A DNA stretch of 64,000 bases from Clostridium kluyveri (GTDB lineage: Bacteria; Bacillota; Clostridia; Clostridiales; Clostridiaceae): NCBI RefSeq assembly GCF_001902295.1, contig NZ_CP018335.1, forward strand, positions 3,658,001 to 3,722,000, read 5' to 3'. Shown piece by piece: positions 1-10,072 of the stretch (its first letter is position 1; each line of letters opens with the position of its first letter). Below the pieces are notes generated by a model. The model saw only the letters and a program-made list of their open reading frames with translations, was not told the DNA's origin and searched no databases. A program made the position numbers and the translations under genes.

Positions 1-627
1 ATAGCCCTCTGGGGCAAAGAACTTTTGGATAAATCCATTGAACTTGCAAATTATGTGCGGTATGAAATAAATAATATTAAAGGATTTTACTGCTTCGGAG
101 AAGAAATAGTAGGAAATGAGGGTGTCACAGCCCTTGATCCTACTAAAATAACTATAAACTGTAGAGAACTTGGAATTACAGGATATGACTTAGATATGAT
201 CTTATCCAATAAATATCATATTCAAATGGAGCTTTCAGATTTATATAATGTTTTAGCAGTAGGTTCTTTTGGAGATACCAAAGAAGCTATGGATACCCTT
301 TTGCATGCACTGAAAGAAATAAGCACAGAATATTATGTTAAAGAAAATAAAAAATCTGATTTTTTAGATATCCCTAATATACCAAAACAAATAAAAATTC
401 CAAGAGATGCATTTAATTCTCCTAAAAAACCACTTCTCCTAAAAAACAGCATAGGAATGATAAGTGGTGAGTTTTTAATGGCATACCCTCCCGGAATACC
501 AATACTTTGTCCTGGAGAGGAGATAACAAAAGAAATTGTAGATTATGTACAAAAACTAAAGAACACTGGATTGTATGTCCAAGGTACTGAGGACCCTGAA
601 GTAGAATATATAAAAGTAGTAGTATAA
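1..627 (+). CDS. Orn/Lys/Arg decarboxylase, C-terminal part (gene enters from the left edge)
   Basis: The reading frame is open from base 1, so the 5' part of the gene lies outside the window and the first in-window TTG at 25 is not a real start. About 208 residues are visible. They match the C-terminal region of the large PLP-dependent ornithine/lysine/arginine decarboxylases (fold type I), including the YPPGIPILCPGEEI segment that typifies their C-terminal domain. The PLP-lysine and substrate-binding core are upstream. The family decarboxylates a basic amino acid to a polyamine precursor such as cadaverine, putrescine or agmatine. Which substrate applies cannot be read from this fragment. 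A 14/15-bp inverted repeat about 120 bp downstream probably ends the transcript. Confidence 0.87.
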   Translation: MALWGKELLDKSIELANYVRYEINNIKGFYCFGEEIVGNEGVTALDPTKITINCRELGITGYDLDMILSNKYHIQMELSDLYNVLAVGSFGDTKEAMDTLLHALKEISTEYYVKENKKSDFLDIPNIPKQIKIPRDAFNSPKKPLLLKNSIGMISGEFLMAYPPGIPILCPGEEITKEIVDYVQKLKNTGLYVQGTEDPEVEYIKVVV

Positions 628-743
628 ACCAACACTTATCAGAAAGCTGAAGCTTCTTCAAAGTGGGGTATAATCATTGCTGCATCCCCTTATAAGTTAT
701 TCCCCTAAAGAATAACGTATTCTAAACTAAGAATACTGTCAAT

Positions 744-796
744 AAGGTTCAGATGGAGAAAGTATTACTTATGAACGAACTCCATCTAAACCTTAG
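744..796. terminator. Convergent hairpin between decarboxylase and DUF523 genes
   Basis: An imperfect inverted repeat has arms at 744-758 and 780-794 (14 of 15 bases pair) around a 21-base loop. It lies between two convergent genes and overlaps the last codons of the minus-strand DUF523 gene. There is no clean U-run, so efficiency is uncertain. Confidence 0.5.
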
Positions 797-1247
797 AACC
801 ACTTGATATATCTTCTTCTGTATATATCTTTATTCCGTTTTTAATAAGCAGTTCTGTTGTAACTCCATTTCCTTTTATGATATTTTTCTTAAAACTGCCA
901 TCATAAATTTTATTATGACCACAGGAAGGACTTTTAGATTTTAATATGGCCTTTTTTATATTGAATGCTTTAGCTATATTTAAAGTTTCATAGGCACCTC
1001 TTAAAAAATTATCCGTAACATTTTTTCCATCTGAAGTCACTACAATAGCTTTTCTATCCAGCACATCGCCTCCTGTACCTCCACGTATTTCACAAGGTTC
1101 TCTTGGAGTGGTAAGTCCCCCCAGCTGTTCTGGACATATAGGTATTATTCTCTCTTTCCTTATAAGTTTTAATACCTCCTGAGAAAGATTGTTTTCTCCA
1201 TTATATTTAGTATTAATTCCACACAAACATGCACTAACCAATATCAT
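786..1247 (-). CDS. DUF523 family protein
   Basis: A protein of about 153 residues with the DUF523 signature: N-terminal MILVSACLCG, then NGENN, CPEQLGGL, PREPCEIR and the C-terminal KSKSPSCG motif. Conserved cysteines (CLCG, CPE, SCG) suggest metal or Fe-S binding, but no reaction is established for the family. The start chosen is the ATG at 1247, which has AGGAGG seven bases upstream. An in-frame TTG 18 bases earlier lies upstream of that ribosome binding site and would make the site part of the coding sequence. The gene follows mutS2 on the same strand after about 20 bp, so the two are probably co-transcribed. Confidence 0.85.
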   Translation of the reverse strand: MILVSACLCGINTKYNGENNLSQEVLKLIRKERIIPICPEQLGGLTTPREPCEIRGGTGGDVLDRKAIVVTSDGKNVTDNFLRGAYETLNIAKAFNIKKAILKSKSPSCGHNKIYDGSFKKNIIKGNGVTTELLIKNGIKIYTEEDISSGSKV

Positions 1248-1267
1248 TTTTTTCCTCCTAATCAACT

Positions 1268-3628
1268 CTATTTCAATTCTACTATTGTAACTCCAGTACC
1301 ACCTTCACCATACTCACCAATTCTATAGTTTTTTACATGGGAATGAGATTTTAACATATCTGTTATAGAACTTCTTAATACCCCCGTACCTTTTCCATGT
1401 ATTATAGTTACTTCTTTAAGTCCTGCTACATATGCATCATCTAAATACTTATCTGTAATATAGGCTGCCTCTATAGAATCCATTCCCCTTAAATCCACTG
1501 ACGCAGCAACACTTCTTAAATTCAAATTAGCTTCTCTTTTTAATTTTTTATCTGTGTTTTTAGTGTTTCCCTTAGATGCCCTTAATTCTTTTAAATTAAC
1601 ACTTATTTTCATAATGCCCGCTTGAACTTGTACTTCTCCCTTATTATCGGGTTTTGATAATACCAATACCTTTTGGTTTAGTGATGGAATAAATACTTCT
1701 TCACCCTCTTTTACAGATTTAAGCTGCTGACCATTTTCACTTTTAGCTTTATGTAAGTCTTCTTCAACATCTTCCAGCTTATCTTTAAGCATCTTTCTAC
1801 GTTCTTCTAATTCATGCTTTACAGAAGAACTATATCCCATTCTTTCTAATTCTCTTATGTCCTTTAAAATTCTATCTGCCTCTTCTTTAGATTCCGTTAT
1901 TATTTCTCTGGCTTTTCTATGGGCTTCTGTAATGGATTTATCCCTTACTTCTTGCAATCTAATAGCTTTCTGTTCATATTTTTCTTTTATTTTAGCTGAT
2001 TCTCTTTTTAAAATTTCTGCTTCCCTAAAATAACTTTCAGCCTTTATCCTTTTTTCCTGAAGACTTTGAATCAGATCTTCAAATTTTAAAGCCTCACTTG
2101 CTATATTTTCTCTTGCATCTTTTATTATAAATTCAGGTAGTCCAAGTCTTTTGGATATTTCAAAGGCATTTGATTTTCCAGGTATCCCTATCATAAGTTT
2201 ATATGTAGGTTTTAAAGTATCCACATCAAATTCTACTGAAGCATTTTCTACTCCATTACTTTTTAGGGCATAAGCTTTCAATTCACTGTAATGAGTTGTA
2301 GCAACTATCATAGAACCTCTATCTTTCAAATTTTCCAGTATGGATACGGCAAGTGCCGCCCCTTCTGTAGGATCTGTACCAGCTCCCAATTCATCAAATA
2401 ATATTAAAGACTTTTCATCAGAATTATTTATTATATTAACTATATTAGTCATATGAGAAGAAAAAGTAGATAAGTTCTGTTCTATGCTCTGTTCATCCCC
2501 AATATCTGCAAATATTTCCATAAAAAATCCTATGGTTGAACCTTCCCTGGCAGGTATCATAAGCCCACTTAGAGCCATAATGTGTAAAAGTCCTATAGTT
2601 TTAAGAGTTACAGTTTTTCCTCCAGTATTAGGTCCTGTTATAACGAGGCAAGTAAAATCCTTACCCATATATACATCCATAGGTACTACTGCTTTTTTAT
2701 CTATAAGAGGATGCCTTCCCTCTATTATATCCATTACACAATTATCATTTACCATAGGTATATTACCATTTAGTTCACTTCCAAATTTAGCTTTTGCAAA
2801 TATGAAATCCAATTCCCATATTATATCTGCATTATTTTTAATCACAATTATATTATCCTGTATTTCTCGGGACAGTTCATATAATATCCTATCTATTTCA
2901 GCCTTTTCTCTTAACTTTAATTCTTTTATTTCATTATTTAAATTCACAAGAGCCATAGGTTCTATATACAATGTTGAACCACTGGAACTTTGATCATGAA
3001 CAAGACCTGGTACTGAAGCCTTATTTTCTGCCCTTACCGGCAGTACATATCTATCTCCTCTTATAGTATACAAATTATCCTGCAAATAAGAAGAATAATT
3101 TCTTATAAGCGAGTTTACCTTATCTCTTACAGAGGCATTTTTATCCCTGAGACTCTTTCTGATGTTATACAAAAGAGAACTAGCCCTGTCTGATATTTCA
3201 TCCTCACCTTCTATGGAAATAAAAATTTTATCTTCTAAACCCTTTAATGAAACAATACCCTGACAAATATCTTCTATAATTCTGAAACCTTCCCCTTCTT
3301 CCTTCGCCTTTACATATTTTTCAAATCTTCTGGAAGCTTTTAAAATAGCTCCTATTCTAAAAATTTGTGCTGGCATAAGTATAGAACCTTTTTGCGCCAT
3401 TTTTATACCCTGTCTCACATCGTAAACTCCATCAAAGGGAGGATTTCCCCTGGATATAATGAGTTTTAATGCCTCTTCAGTCTCTTCCAAATGTTCTCTT
3501 ACATCATATATATTATCATAGGGCTTTAAATTATCCACTAAATCCTTGGCTGCATTAGTATTTGTATACTTCTTTAATTCATCTTTTACTTTATAAAATT
3601 CTAAAATCCTTAGTGATTTTTCATTCAT
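1268..3628 (-). CDS. mutS2: Endonuclease MutS2
   Basis: 786 residues, the usual length for bacterial MutS2. The N-terminal core and clamp region is followed by an ABC-type ATPase with Walker A GPNTGGKT (about residue 330) and Walker B LILFDELGAGTDPTEG. A long charged coiled coil spans about residues 510-640. A C-terminal Smr nuclease domain contains DLRG and HGKGTGVLR. MutS2 does not act in mismatch repair like MutS1: in Firmicutes it is linked to suppressing recombination and to rescue of collided ribosomes. The start ATG has GGAAGGA upstream. The gene sits directly downstream of the U32 peptidase gene on the same strand. Confidence 0.97.
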   Translation of the reverse strand: MNEKSLRILEFYKVKDELKKYTNTNAAKDLVDNLKPYDNIYDVREHLEETEEALKLIISRGNPPFDGVYDVRQGIKMAQKGSILMPAQIFRIGAILKASRRFEKYVKAKEEGEGFRIIEDICQGIVSLKGLEDKIFISIEGEDEISDRASSLLYNIRKSLRDKNASVRDKVNSLIRNYSSYLQDNLYTIRGDRYVLPVRAENKASVPGLVHDQSSSGSTLYIEPMALVNLNNEIKELKLREKAEIDRILYELSREIQDNIIVIKNNADIIWELDFIFAKAKFGSELNGNIPMVNDNCVMDIIEGRHPLIDKKAVVPMDVYMGKDFTCLVITGPNTGGKTVTLKTIGLLHIMALSGLMIPAREGSTIGFFMEIFADIGDEQSIEQNLSTFSSHMTNIVNIINNSDEKSLILFDELGAGTDPTEGAALAVSILENLKDRGSMIVATTHYSELKAYALKSNGVENASVEFDVDTLKPTYKLMIGIPGKSNAFEISKRLGLPEFIIKDARENIASEALKFEDLIQSLQEKRIKAESYFREAEILKRESAKIKEKYEQKAIRLQEVRDKSITEAHRKAREIITESKEEADRILKDIRELERMGYSSSVKHELEERRKMLKDKLEDVEEDLHKAKSENGQQLKSVKEGEEVFIPSLNQKVLVLSKPDNKGEVQVQAGIMKISVNLKELRASKGNTKNTDKKLKREANLNLRSVAASVDLRGMDSIEAAYITDKYLDDAYVAGLKEVTIIHGKGTGVLRSSITDMLKSHSHVKNYRIGEYGEGGTGVTIVELK

Positions 3629-3664
3629 TTAAATTTATCCTTCCTTTCAAGGCTAAAATTATAT

Positions 3665-6022
3665 CTATTCTACTCCATTTCTATAATGTGATCTTGTAAA
3701 TTTACTAAAATCGCCTTTAAACTGTTCTTCTTTAAAATATTTTAATATCTCTTTTGTCCTTTTATAATTTTCGTCAATAAAATCAACTCTAAAAGAATTG
3801 ATACCCATATTTCTTAAATCTTTTATATTTGAAATCAAGTTAACAGGTACTGTATTGTATATATAACTTCTGCAGAATTTATCTGTTTTTAATGTAAATC
3901 CTTTTTTCTTCCTGTCTACAAGTAAGAAGTCTCCTTTTTCACAGACTTTATTACAATTTTTACAACTAGATTTGCCTCCAAAAATACTTCCTATAGCACA
4001 GTATTCACTCACCATAGCCTCTATTTTCCCATATACTAGTATCTGGCTTCTAAAATTACTATTTGAAATAATTTTTTTTATCTCATTTCTATTTAATTCC
4101 ACACTCAAGCAATTTCCATTAGTAAACTTGTTATAAACTTCCAAAGCATAATTATTTGTTATATTCAATTTATAATCGCCAAAGATCTGTATTTTATTAG
4201 AAAATTTACTTATTATACCTAGATTCCCTGTAACTATTCCCTGTATTCTACTTAAATTTTTATTTATAAATTCTTCTATATAATCAAATTCCATTCTTAT
4301 TATATTAGGTATTTTGATATATATCTTATCAACTTTAATACTTCCTAAATTAATGTCTCCATTTCTTTGAAATGGATTTATGCATATATGATTAAACTCC
4401 ATTTCAAGGGCAGCTTCTAACTGCTCACTGCTATTTACAACTGCCATTTTTTCAGGAAGAGAAATTTCATTAAATTTTCTTTTTAAAGATATACTATTTA
4501 AAACATTATTTTTTCTATCTATACTTAATATATATTTTTCAATCTCATTTAGAAGTTTTCTTCTAATTTGATTTATATCTGATATAGGTAAAAACCCTTC
4601 CTCAAAATTTTCAAATTCTATATTATCAAATTGAAATATGTTATCCCCTGTTTTATTTATACTTTTACATATTCTATCTTTACTCAGAGGTTGTTTTAGT
4701 GCTTCTAAAACCTTTTCTCCCTCTACTTTAAAATCTTTGCCCTTAAAATTAGTGCAGAGTACAATAGGTTTTCCCATCTGAAATTCTACTTTCAAATTCA
4801 AAGCAAATTTTTTCCTATAGGGATTACTATATATATTTTGTAATCGTGTTATCTGTTCAAAATCGGAAGTTTTATATATTATACTTCCACTATTATATTT
4901 AGCTGGTATAATTTTTACCTTTTCTCCTTTATAAGCTTTATTTACTTCCTGCTCATGTTTAATTATCTTAGAAATAGTAAAACCTTCATTTCCAGCTCTC
5001 ACTCCATCATTTAAAGATATATCTTCACATAAAAAAATGGTTTTATCATTTTCTGCCCTTCCTATTTTAATTCCAGTGTTTTTAGGAAAGGAATATGCCA
5101 TCATGTCTTTTCCCGTATTCCCATATAGATAAGCCTTGGAAAAACCTTCTCTATTAAATAATTGTAAAAGGTTTTTTTGTGTATCCCTGTTTATACATAT
5201 ATCATTACGCCAGGAAGAAAAATTATCATAAAAATTTTCAATTGCATTTTTATATTCTGTCACAACTCCAGCTACATATTCAGCCCTTTTCATCCTTCCT
5301 TCAATTTTTAAGGAAGATGTACCACTTTCTATTATTTTATGCATATCTTCAATAGTACACATATCCTTGGGACTTAAAAGATATCCACTTTTTTCGGTAC
5401 CTTCTTTTTTATTTACTATTTTATAGGGAAGTCTACAGGGTTGGGCACACCTTCCTCTATTTCCGCTTCTTCCACCAATAATACTACTCATAAGACACTG
5501 TCCTGAATAACATACACAAAGGGCCCCGTGTATAAATATTTCCGTTTCTATTTCAAGTTCTTTAGATATATGCCTTATCTCTTTTAAAGAGAGTTCTCTT
5601 GAAAGCACTATTCTCTTAAATCCCATATTACTTAAAAAAAGTGCAGCCTCTCCATTATGTACTGTCATCTGAGTAGAAGCATGGATTTCAAAGTCTGGTA
5701 TATTCTCCTTCAGTATATAAAAAAAGCCAATGTCCTGTATTATAAGAGCATCTACTCCTATATCATATAAAAATTTTGCATACTCACAAGCTTTATTCAA
5801 TTCTTCTTCTTTCATTATGGTGTTCATGGTTACATAGATTTTTACATTATATAGATGACAATATTTCACTGCATCTCTCATGGAAGTATCATCAAAATTA
5901 TGGGCATAAGCCCTGGCAGAAAATCTATCTCCCCCTAAATAAACTGCATTTGCCCCTGCTTGAACTGCAGCATATAAGCTTTCCATATTTCCTGCTGGAG
6001 CTAACAACTCTATTTTTTTCAT
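3665..6022 (-). CDS. Large U32 family peptidase-like protein (RlhA-type with DUF3656)
   Basis: 785 residues. The N-terminal half is a classical U32 domain: LLAPAGNMESLYAAVQAGA at the start, then the cysteine-rich CVCYSGQCLMSS and GRCAQPCRLPY signature around residues 165-195. The C-terminal half carries the DUF3656-like extension seen in long members, and a late cysteine cluster (CKNCNKVCEKGDF) around residues 690-700. Long U32 proteins with four conserved cysteines include RlhA, which hydroxylates 23S rRNA C2501 in E. coli and probably binds an Fe-S cluster. Assigning RlhA activity here is inference. The gene is upstream of mutS2 with a 36-bp gap, an arrangement conserved in clostridia. Confidence 0.85.
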   Translation of the reverse strand: MKKIELLAPAGNMESLYAAVQAGANAVYLGGDRFSARAYAHNFDDTSMRDAVKYCHLYNVKIYVTMNTIMKEEELNKACEYAKFLYDIGVDALIIQDIGFFYILKENIPDFEIHASTQMTVHNGEAALFLSNMGFKRIVLSRELSLKEIRHISKELEIETEIFIHGALCVCYSGQCLMSSIIGGRSGNRGRCAQPCRLPYKIVNKKEGTEKSGYLLSPKDMCTIEDMHKIIESGTSSLKIEGRMKRAEYVAGVVTEYKNAIENFYDNFSSWRNDICINRDTQKNLLQLFNREGFSKAYLYGNTGKDMMAYSFPKNTGIKIGRAENDKTIFLCEDISLNDGVRAGNEGFTISKIIKHEQEVNKAYKGEKVKIIPAKYNSGSIIYKTSDFEQITRLQNIYSNPYRKKFALNLKVEFQMGKPIVLCTNFKGKDFKVEGEKVLEALKQPLSKDRICKSINKTGDNIFQFDNIEFENFEEGFLPISDINQIRRKLLNEIEKYILSIDRKNNVLNSISLKRKFNEISLPEKMAVVNSSEQLEAALEMEFNHICINPFQRNGDINLGSIKVDKIYIKIPNIIRMEFDYIEEFINKNLSRIQGIVTGNLGIISKFSNKIQIFGDYKLNITNNYALEVYNKFTNGNCLSVELNRNEIKKIISNSNFRSQILVYGKIEAMVSEYCAIGSIFGGKSSCKNCNKVCEKGDFLLVDRKKKGFTLKTDKFCRSYIYNTVPVNLISNIKDLRNMGINSFRVDFIDENYKRTKEILKYFKEEQFKGDFSKFTRSHYRNGVE

Positions 6023-6040
6023 AAATCCGTCTCCCTATAT

Positions 6041-6077
6041 ATTAATTCACAATTCACGATTTACAGTTCACAATTTA
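6041..6077. repeat. Short tandem TTCACAA/TTTACAG-type repeat
   Basis: Three degenerate copies of an (A)TTCACAA-like unit occur in a row in the spacer upstream of the U32 gene. Similar word runs mark the ends of clostridial hairpin elements such as the one at 25774-25931, but no second arm is visible here. Confidence 0.3.
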
Positions 6078-6276
6078 TTTGGATGAATTCTTATTTATAG
6101 TATCATAAAATAACCACATTATACAATAAATCCACCTAGGAGACCAGATAAATATAAAATCCTATAAATATGATTTGTAGATTTTATGTGTACATTTTTT
6201 TTATTTTAGAATAGTATGTACTAGGATATAAAACAACATTATTATCCTGAACTTTTTTAAAAAAGGAGATAATAAA

Positions 6277-7074
6277 ATGGAAAACACTAACTTTTCTTGT
6301 GATTCTACCTGTAATGCTAGAATTATAAATGCAGATACACTTGTGCCTGCTACTAATTATCCATGGCCACAAGGAGAATACAAAGTTCCAAAAGTTCTTG
6401 CAGAACTTGTGATTCAAATAGATTCAGAGTCAAAGATAAGACTAAATGAGCCTTCTTATGAAATAAAGAGAATAGAAAAACAGATATTCTTAACCCAATG
6501 CAGATATATTGCACCAACTAATAAGGTATTTATCGAAGGTTATATAAGAAAAAATATAGAATATGCTGTAAGAGAATGTACTACTGAATCAGGAATAGGA
6601 GGAAGTATTAAAGATACTACTGTTCACGTTCCATTCAAAGCTTATACTGAAGTAAAATTTGAAAATTTTCCAAAAGTTTCTCCAAACCTTCCTCCTAGAG
6701 TAGCCAGGTATTTTGATAATAAAAGAAAAGGAAAAAATATAAGAGAAGCAGATAGATCCAATATTGAAATTTTTAATGAACCTATTTTTTGTGAACTAGA
6801 ATGGTCTGCAGTTTTTGATGCAGATATTGACGACAGAGGTATTCCAATTGAGGGATTTATCAATGAAGAAGAATTTGAAGAATTTACTGACAAATCAGTT
6901 GTATATTTATGCTTGAAACTATTACAGAAACAACAAATTTCATACTTGGATGGTTCTAACAACTGTGCTAGAAATACTTCCAAGCAGGGTGTTAAAAGAC
7001 AAGTTAGAAAATCATACCCTACATTGGATTCAGACTGGAATTTTCCAATTGATGAATTAAAGCAAAAAAAATAA
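6277..7074 (+). CDS. SPOCS (DUF3794)-like probable spore surface protein
   Basis: 265 residues with no signal peptide or membrane segment. An internal block around residues 50-100 ends in KVFIEGYIRKNIEYAV, which resembles the SPOCS/DUF3794 pattern of beta strands found in SipL-type spore coat morphogenetic proteins. Cysteines are few. The ATG has AAAGGAG upstream. It is the first gene of a cluster of probable spore surface genes at 6.3-11.5 kb, placed between the housekeeping genes for U32 peptidase and zapA. A role in coat or exosporium assembly is inferred from the fold resemblance and the neighbours; the family assignment itself is moderate. Confidence 0.6.
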   Translation: MENTNFSCDSTCNARIINADTLVPATNYPWPQGEYKVPKVLAELVIQIDSESKIRLNEPSYEIKRIEKQIFLTQCRYIAPTNKVFIEGYIRKNIEYAVRECTTESGIGGSIKDTTVHVPFKAYTEVKFENFPKVSPNLPPRVARYFDNKRKGKNIREADRSNIEIFNEPIFCELEWSAVFDADIDDRGIPIEGFINEEEFEEFTDKSVVYLCLKLLQKQQISYLDGSNNCARNTSKQGVKRQVRKSYPTLDSDWNFPIDELKQKK

Positions 7075-7087
7075 TATTTATAGAAAT

Positions 7088-7114
7088 AGGGGCTAGTTTT
7101 TAGAACTAGCTCCT
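7088..7114 (+). terminator. Hairpin after the SPOCS-like gene
   Basis: Arms 7088-7098 and 7104-7114 form an 11-bp stem with one G-U pair and a 5-base loop, 14 bases after the stop codon. The following bases are not a strong U-run. The rest of the 312-bp spacer to the next gene holds the promoter at 7319-7347 and is otherwise A/T-rich without reading frames. Confidence 0.5.
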
Positions 7115-7318
7115 ATTGAAGTTAACAAAATATACTATAATGCATATTATAATATTAGGTGATTCTTACTTCTAAATCACTTGATAATTACATACACAAA
7201 GGATAGTGATGTGGGATATATTAAAAAATAAAATTCAAGACTAATTATTTTTCGAATAAATTCTATTTAATAGGGAAGTAAATACGTTATTGTTGAATCA
7301 TTATTTATTATAAAAAAA

Positions 7319-7347
7319 TCACACCTATGATTTTTAAGCATAATATA
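7319..7347 (+). promoter_or_regulatory. Sigma-K-like promoter of the first paralogue
   Basis: A -35 core TCAC (7319-7322), a 16-base spacer and a -10 CATAATATA (7339-7347) match the published sigma-K pattern (AC, 16-17 bases, CATAnnnTA). The AAAGGAGG site and the start codon follow 25-40 bases downstream. The match is by eye, but the same layout occurs before 10073 and 10989. Confidence 0.55.
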
Positions 7348-7386
7348 TAATGTAAATATTGTATACTTCTTAAAAGGAGGAAAACT

Positions 7387-8235
7387 ATGTCAATAAACTT
7401 TAATAATTTCACACCACGTCCTGGACTTGTAAATAAGCAAGGCTGCCTGCCGGACCCATCGGAATTAGTTTGTATTGAGGTGCCTAAAGTTTTTGACCAG
7501 TGTTTAATTAAAAGATGCCTTTTTTATAATGAAGGTCCTGATACAGACACCTCAGACTGTGAATTAAGGAGTAATCCCTTAGATGAACCAAAAATATTTG
7601 CAGGCTGCAGAGATTTCAAAATTACATTAAAATCCGTAGAACAAATCCCTATTATAGGGAAAACTGGATTTAAAAAAATAATTATTTGTTACGTTATATC
7701 CTTTTATGCAGACTATATTGACTGTAATGCAGTAAACAGATGCGAACTTTTCGAAATTAATAGAAAAGATATAATTGGAAGCTTCTACTGTCCTGACTCA
7801 CTCTCTAAGGCATCTAACAGCTCTGTTAATTCCAATAACTTAAATGACTGTGATACAAACATCATAAAACTTGAAATGGTAGCAGAAGCACTTCAGGGAG
7901 TATTAACTGAATGCAATGACAGAAAATATCTAGATATCACTTTAGGTTATTATATTATAGTTAAGTGTCAAATAGTAGTACAGCTGTTAATACCTGCTTA
8001 TAGTTACTGTCCAGTACCTAAGGAGCCATGTGCACCTGAACCTGAAGAAAACTTATGTGATAAATTTATTAAAGCTCCAGTACCTAAATTTTATCCAGAT
8101 CAAAATTTAAAACCATTATTTTCTGACAGGACTCCAAGCTCAGGAATAGACGAAGATGAATATGAATATGAGGATGAATACCCAGAGGAATACGAAGATG
8201 AATATCCAAAAGATAATGGAGAAGAATATAAATGA
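7387..8235 (+). CDS. Probable spore surface protein, paralogue 1, acidic C-terminal tail
   Basis: 282 residues; I do not recognise a named family. The protein is clearly paralogous to the product of 10073-10849: both start MSINFN.F.PRPGLVNKQG and share LVCIEVPKVFDQCLIKRC, the FYADYID segment, FYCPDS, LDITLGYYIIVKC and PVPKFYPDQNL. About twelve cysteines are spread along the chain. The last 30 residues are a low-complexity tail of Asp/Glu/Tyr (DEYEYEDEYPEEYEDEY) that the paralogue lacks. There is no signal peptide. The ribosome binding site is AAAGGAGG, and a sigma-K-like promoter lies at 7319-7347. A mother-cell-expressed, disulphide-cross-linked coat or exosporium component is the best inference. 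Confidence 0.65.
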   Translation: MSINFNNFTPRPGLVNKQGCLPDPSELVCIEVPKVFDQCLIKRCLFYNEGPDTDTSDCELRSNPLDEPKIFAGCRDFKITLKSVEQIPIIGKTGFKKIIICYVISFYADYIDCNAVNRCELFEINRKDIIGSFYCPDSLSKASNSSVNSNNLNDCDTNIIKLEMVAEALQGVLTECNDRKYLDITLGYYIIVKCQIVVQLLIPAYSYCPVPKEPCAPEPEENLCDKFIKAPVPKFYPDQNLKPLFSDRTPSSGIDEDEYEYEDEYPEEYEDEYPKDNGEEYK

Positions 8236-8455
8236 ATTACTCTTAGAAATAAAATAATTCCTGTATCTTTGCCCACATATTTCCATAATTACACAATCTC
8301 TAAAAATATATAGACTTGAAAATAAAAGCCCTATATACAATATGTATTTATAAATTATCAAATATACTTGTAGACATATAAACCAAAACCCTCTATACCA
8401 AAGTTATTACCTAATCCTATAAATATGACATAATTTAAAGAAGGAGCACATTAAA

Positions 8456-9937
8456 TTACTCCTTCTTTCTAAATAATTTTGTCACTAAGGATTGACTTCT
8501 CTCAAAATCCAATTCTTCTTTAAGTCTAGCATTCTCTTCTATTAAAGAATCTATTTTTTCCTTAAGAAGTTTATTATCTTTACTTTTTTTATTTAGATCA
8601 TTTTTAATATTATTATTAAACATTCTCTGCTTTTCCAATTCATTTTTTGTTTCATCCAATTCTTTTTGAACATTTTGTTTAACTTCCATAAAAAAATTAC
8701 AGTGTTCCTTCAATTTCTTTTTTTCTTCAAGTATTCTATTGATTTTATCTTCATACTCCTGTACAATAAATTTTTTCTTTTTCATATTAACACTAAATGA
8801 ATCAATTTTTTCTTTAAGAAGACTATTTTCATAACATATTCTTTTAAATTTATCTTTTATTTCTTCAATACCTTTATCTTCAGCCCCAATACTAGAGTCA
8901 CTTGATAATTTTTCTTCTTCTACTGCGGATATATAATTTTCAACTAACTCTTCAAAGGTAAAAACATATAAATCCATATCTTCTGTACCATAAACTATAT
9001 GTGATCCACTTGTATTTCCCATATTTAAAAAATTATATGACTTAATGGGTTCTCTTAAATTCTTATTAAATTTAACTGGAACTTCCCATTTGCCAAACTT
9101 ATATTCAGAACAGAAAATACGACCTCCTTCATGCCAGCAAGTAAACATTTTCTCATCTATATAAAATATAATTGGTTCAACAGGTTCTATACTGCCCTTG
9201 TAAATTTGATATTTTTTCATACTGACATTTTCTTCAATACGGACATGTTCCAGGGAATATGTGGCTCCCTCTTTAATTTTATTAATTATATTATAAGCAT
9301 AATTTGTATTTAATACTTTAAATATTATATTATCACATTGAACTCCATAAAGCCTTTTAGCTTCACTCCAAGAATGTTTGTAAGTACAATAATTTAAGGA
9401 TAATTCATCACCTCTATTTGAAATGAAAAAAACATCAATGTAATCTTTCTTGTTTAATTGTATTTCATAATATTTATCAACTTTATCTGATAAAACTATA
9501 TATTGAATAGTATACAGTTTTATTTTTTTACCATCCCAAAGACAGTGCTTTAAAATTCCCCGTTTACTGCCATCTACTGCAGCCAGTAAATAAAATAGAT
9601 GCATTTTCCCTTGTAAAATCACAGCTTTTAAATCCTGCACTTCAAAATTATCTTTTCTTATGCTATAAACTCTTTCTCCAATCCACTTTTCATCTTTTCT
9701 CCTGCAGTATTTTACTTCATTTCTTTTATTGACATATAATATATGAATTAATTCATCTTCTACACATATTGCAAATTCAATTATTCCTGTATCAATAACT
9801 TTTTCTTCAGTCCATTTTTCTTTTTCATATATTATTTTATACATTAATTCACCATTACTATTTAAATAGAATTTCCATACTTCCTTCTTATTATTTATAA
9901 ATATCCATGGGTATTTATTTATCATAACATTTTTCAC
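8456..9937 (-). CDS. Propeller-like plus coiled-coil protein of unknown function
   Basis: 493 residues, not a family I can name. Residues about 1-340 contain repeated W-rich strand patterns (KEVWKFYLNSNGELMYK, KWTEEKV, NEVKYCRRKDEKWIGERV, FGKWEVPVKF) spaced like blades of a BNR or lectin-type beta-propeller. Residues about 370-480 are a long charged coiled coil rich in Lys, Glu and Leu, and the protein ends in LFRKKE. There is no signal peptide. The gene is antisense between the two surface paralogues; its start at 9937 (GGGGAGG upstream) lies 135 bp from the divergent start of paralogue 2. Its position suggests a spore coat scaffold or a glycan- or protein-binding coat factor. This is inference from context. 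Confidence 0.6.
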   Translation of the reverse strand: MKNVMINKYPWIFINNKKEVWKFYLNSNGELMYKIIYEKEKWTEEKVIDTGIIEFAICVEDELIHILYVNKRNEVKYCRRKDEKWIGERVYSIRKDNFEVQDLKAVILQGKMHLFYLLAAVDGSKRGILKHCLWDGKKIKLYTIQYIVLSDKVDKYYEIQLNKKDYIDVFFISNRGDELSLNYCTYKHSWSEAKRLYGVQCDNIIFKVLNTNYAYNIINKIKEGATYSLEHVRIEENVSMKKYQIYKGSIEPVEPIIFYIDEKMFTCWHEGGRIFCSEYKFGKWEVPVKFNKNLREPIKSYNFLNMGNTSGSHIVYGTEDMDLYVFTFEELVENYISAVEEEKLSSDSSIGAEDKGIEEIKDKFKRICYENSLLKEKIDSFSVNMKKKKFIVQEYEDKINRILEEKKKLKEHCNFFMEVKQNVQKELDETKNELEKQRMFNNNIKNDLNKKSKDNKLLKEKIDSLIEENARLKEELDFERSQSLVTKLFRKKE

Positions 9938-9986
9938 CTCCCCCTATTTATATTTTATAAAATCTTTATAAAATGTATTACTAAAA

Positions 9987-10016
9987 TCACAACTATAAAT
10001 AATGAAGCATACTATA
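9987..10016 (+). promoter_or_regulatory. Sigma-K-like promoter of the second paralogue
   Basis: TCAC at 9987-9990, a 17-base spacer, then CATACTATA at 10008-10016. This follows the same pattern as 7319-7347. It sits inside the divergent intergenic region shared with the minus-strand gene at 8456-9937. Confidence 0.5.
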
Positions 10017-10072
10017 TCAGTGTAGGATTGCATATTTTTTTGAAAATAAATATTTAAAAAGGAGGAGAATTT

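Noticed and set aside
2484..2993. 169-codon plus-strand frame antisense to mutS2
   Set aside because: Shadow of the strongly conserved mutS2 ATPase region on the other strand; no ribosome binding site.
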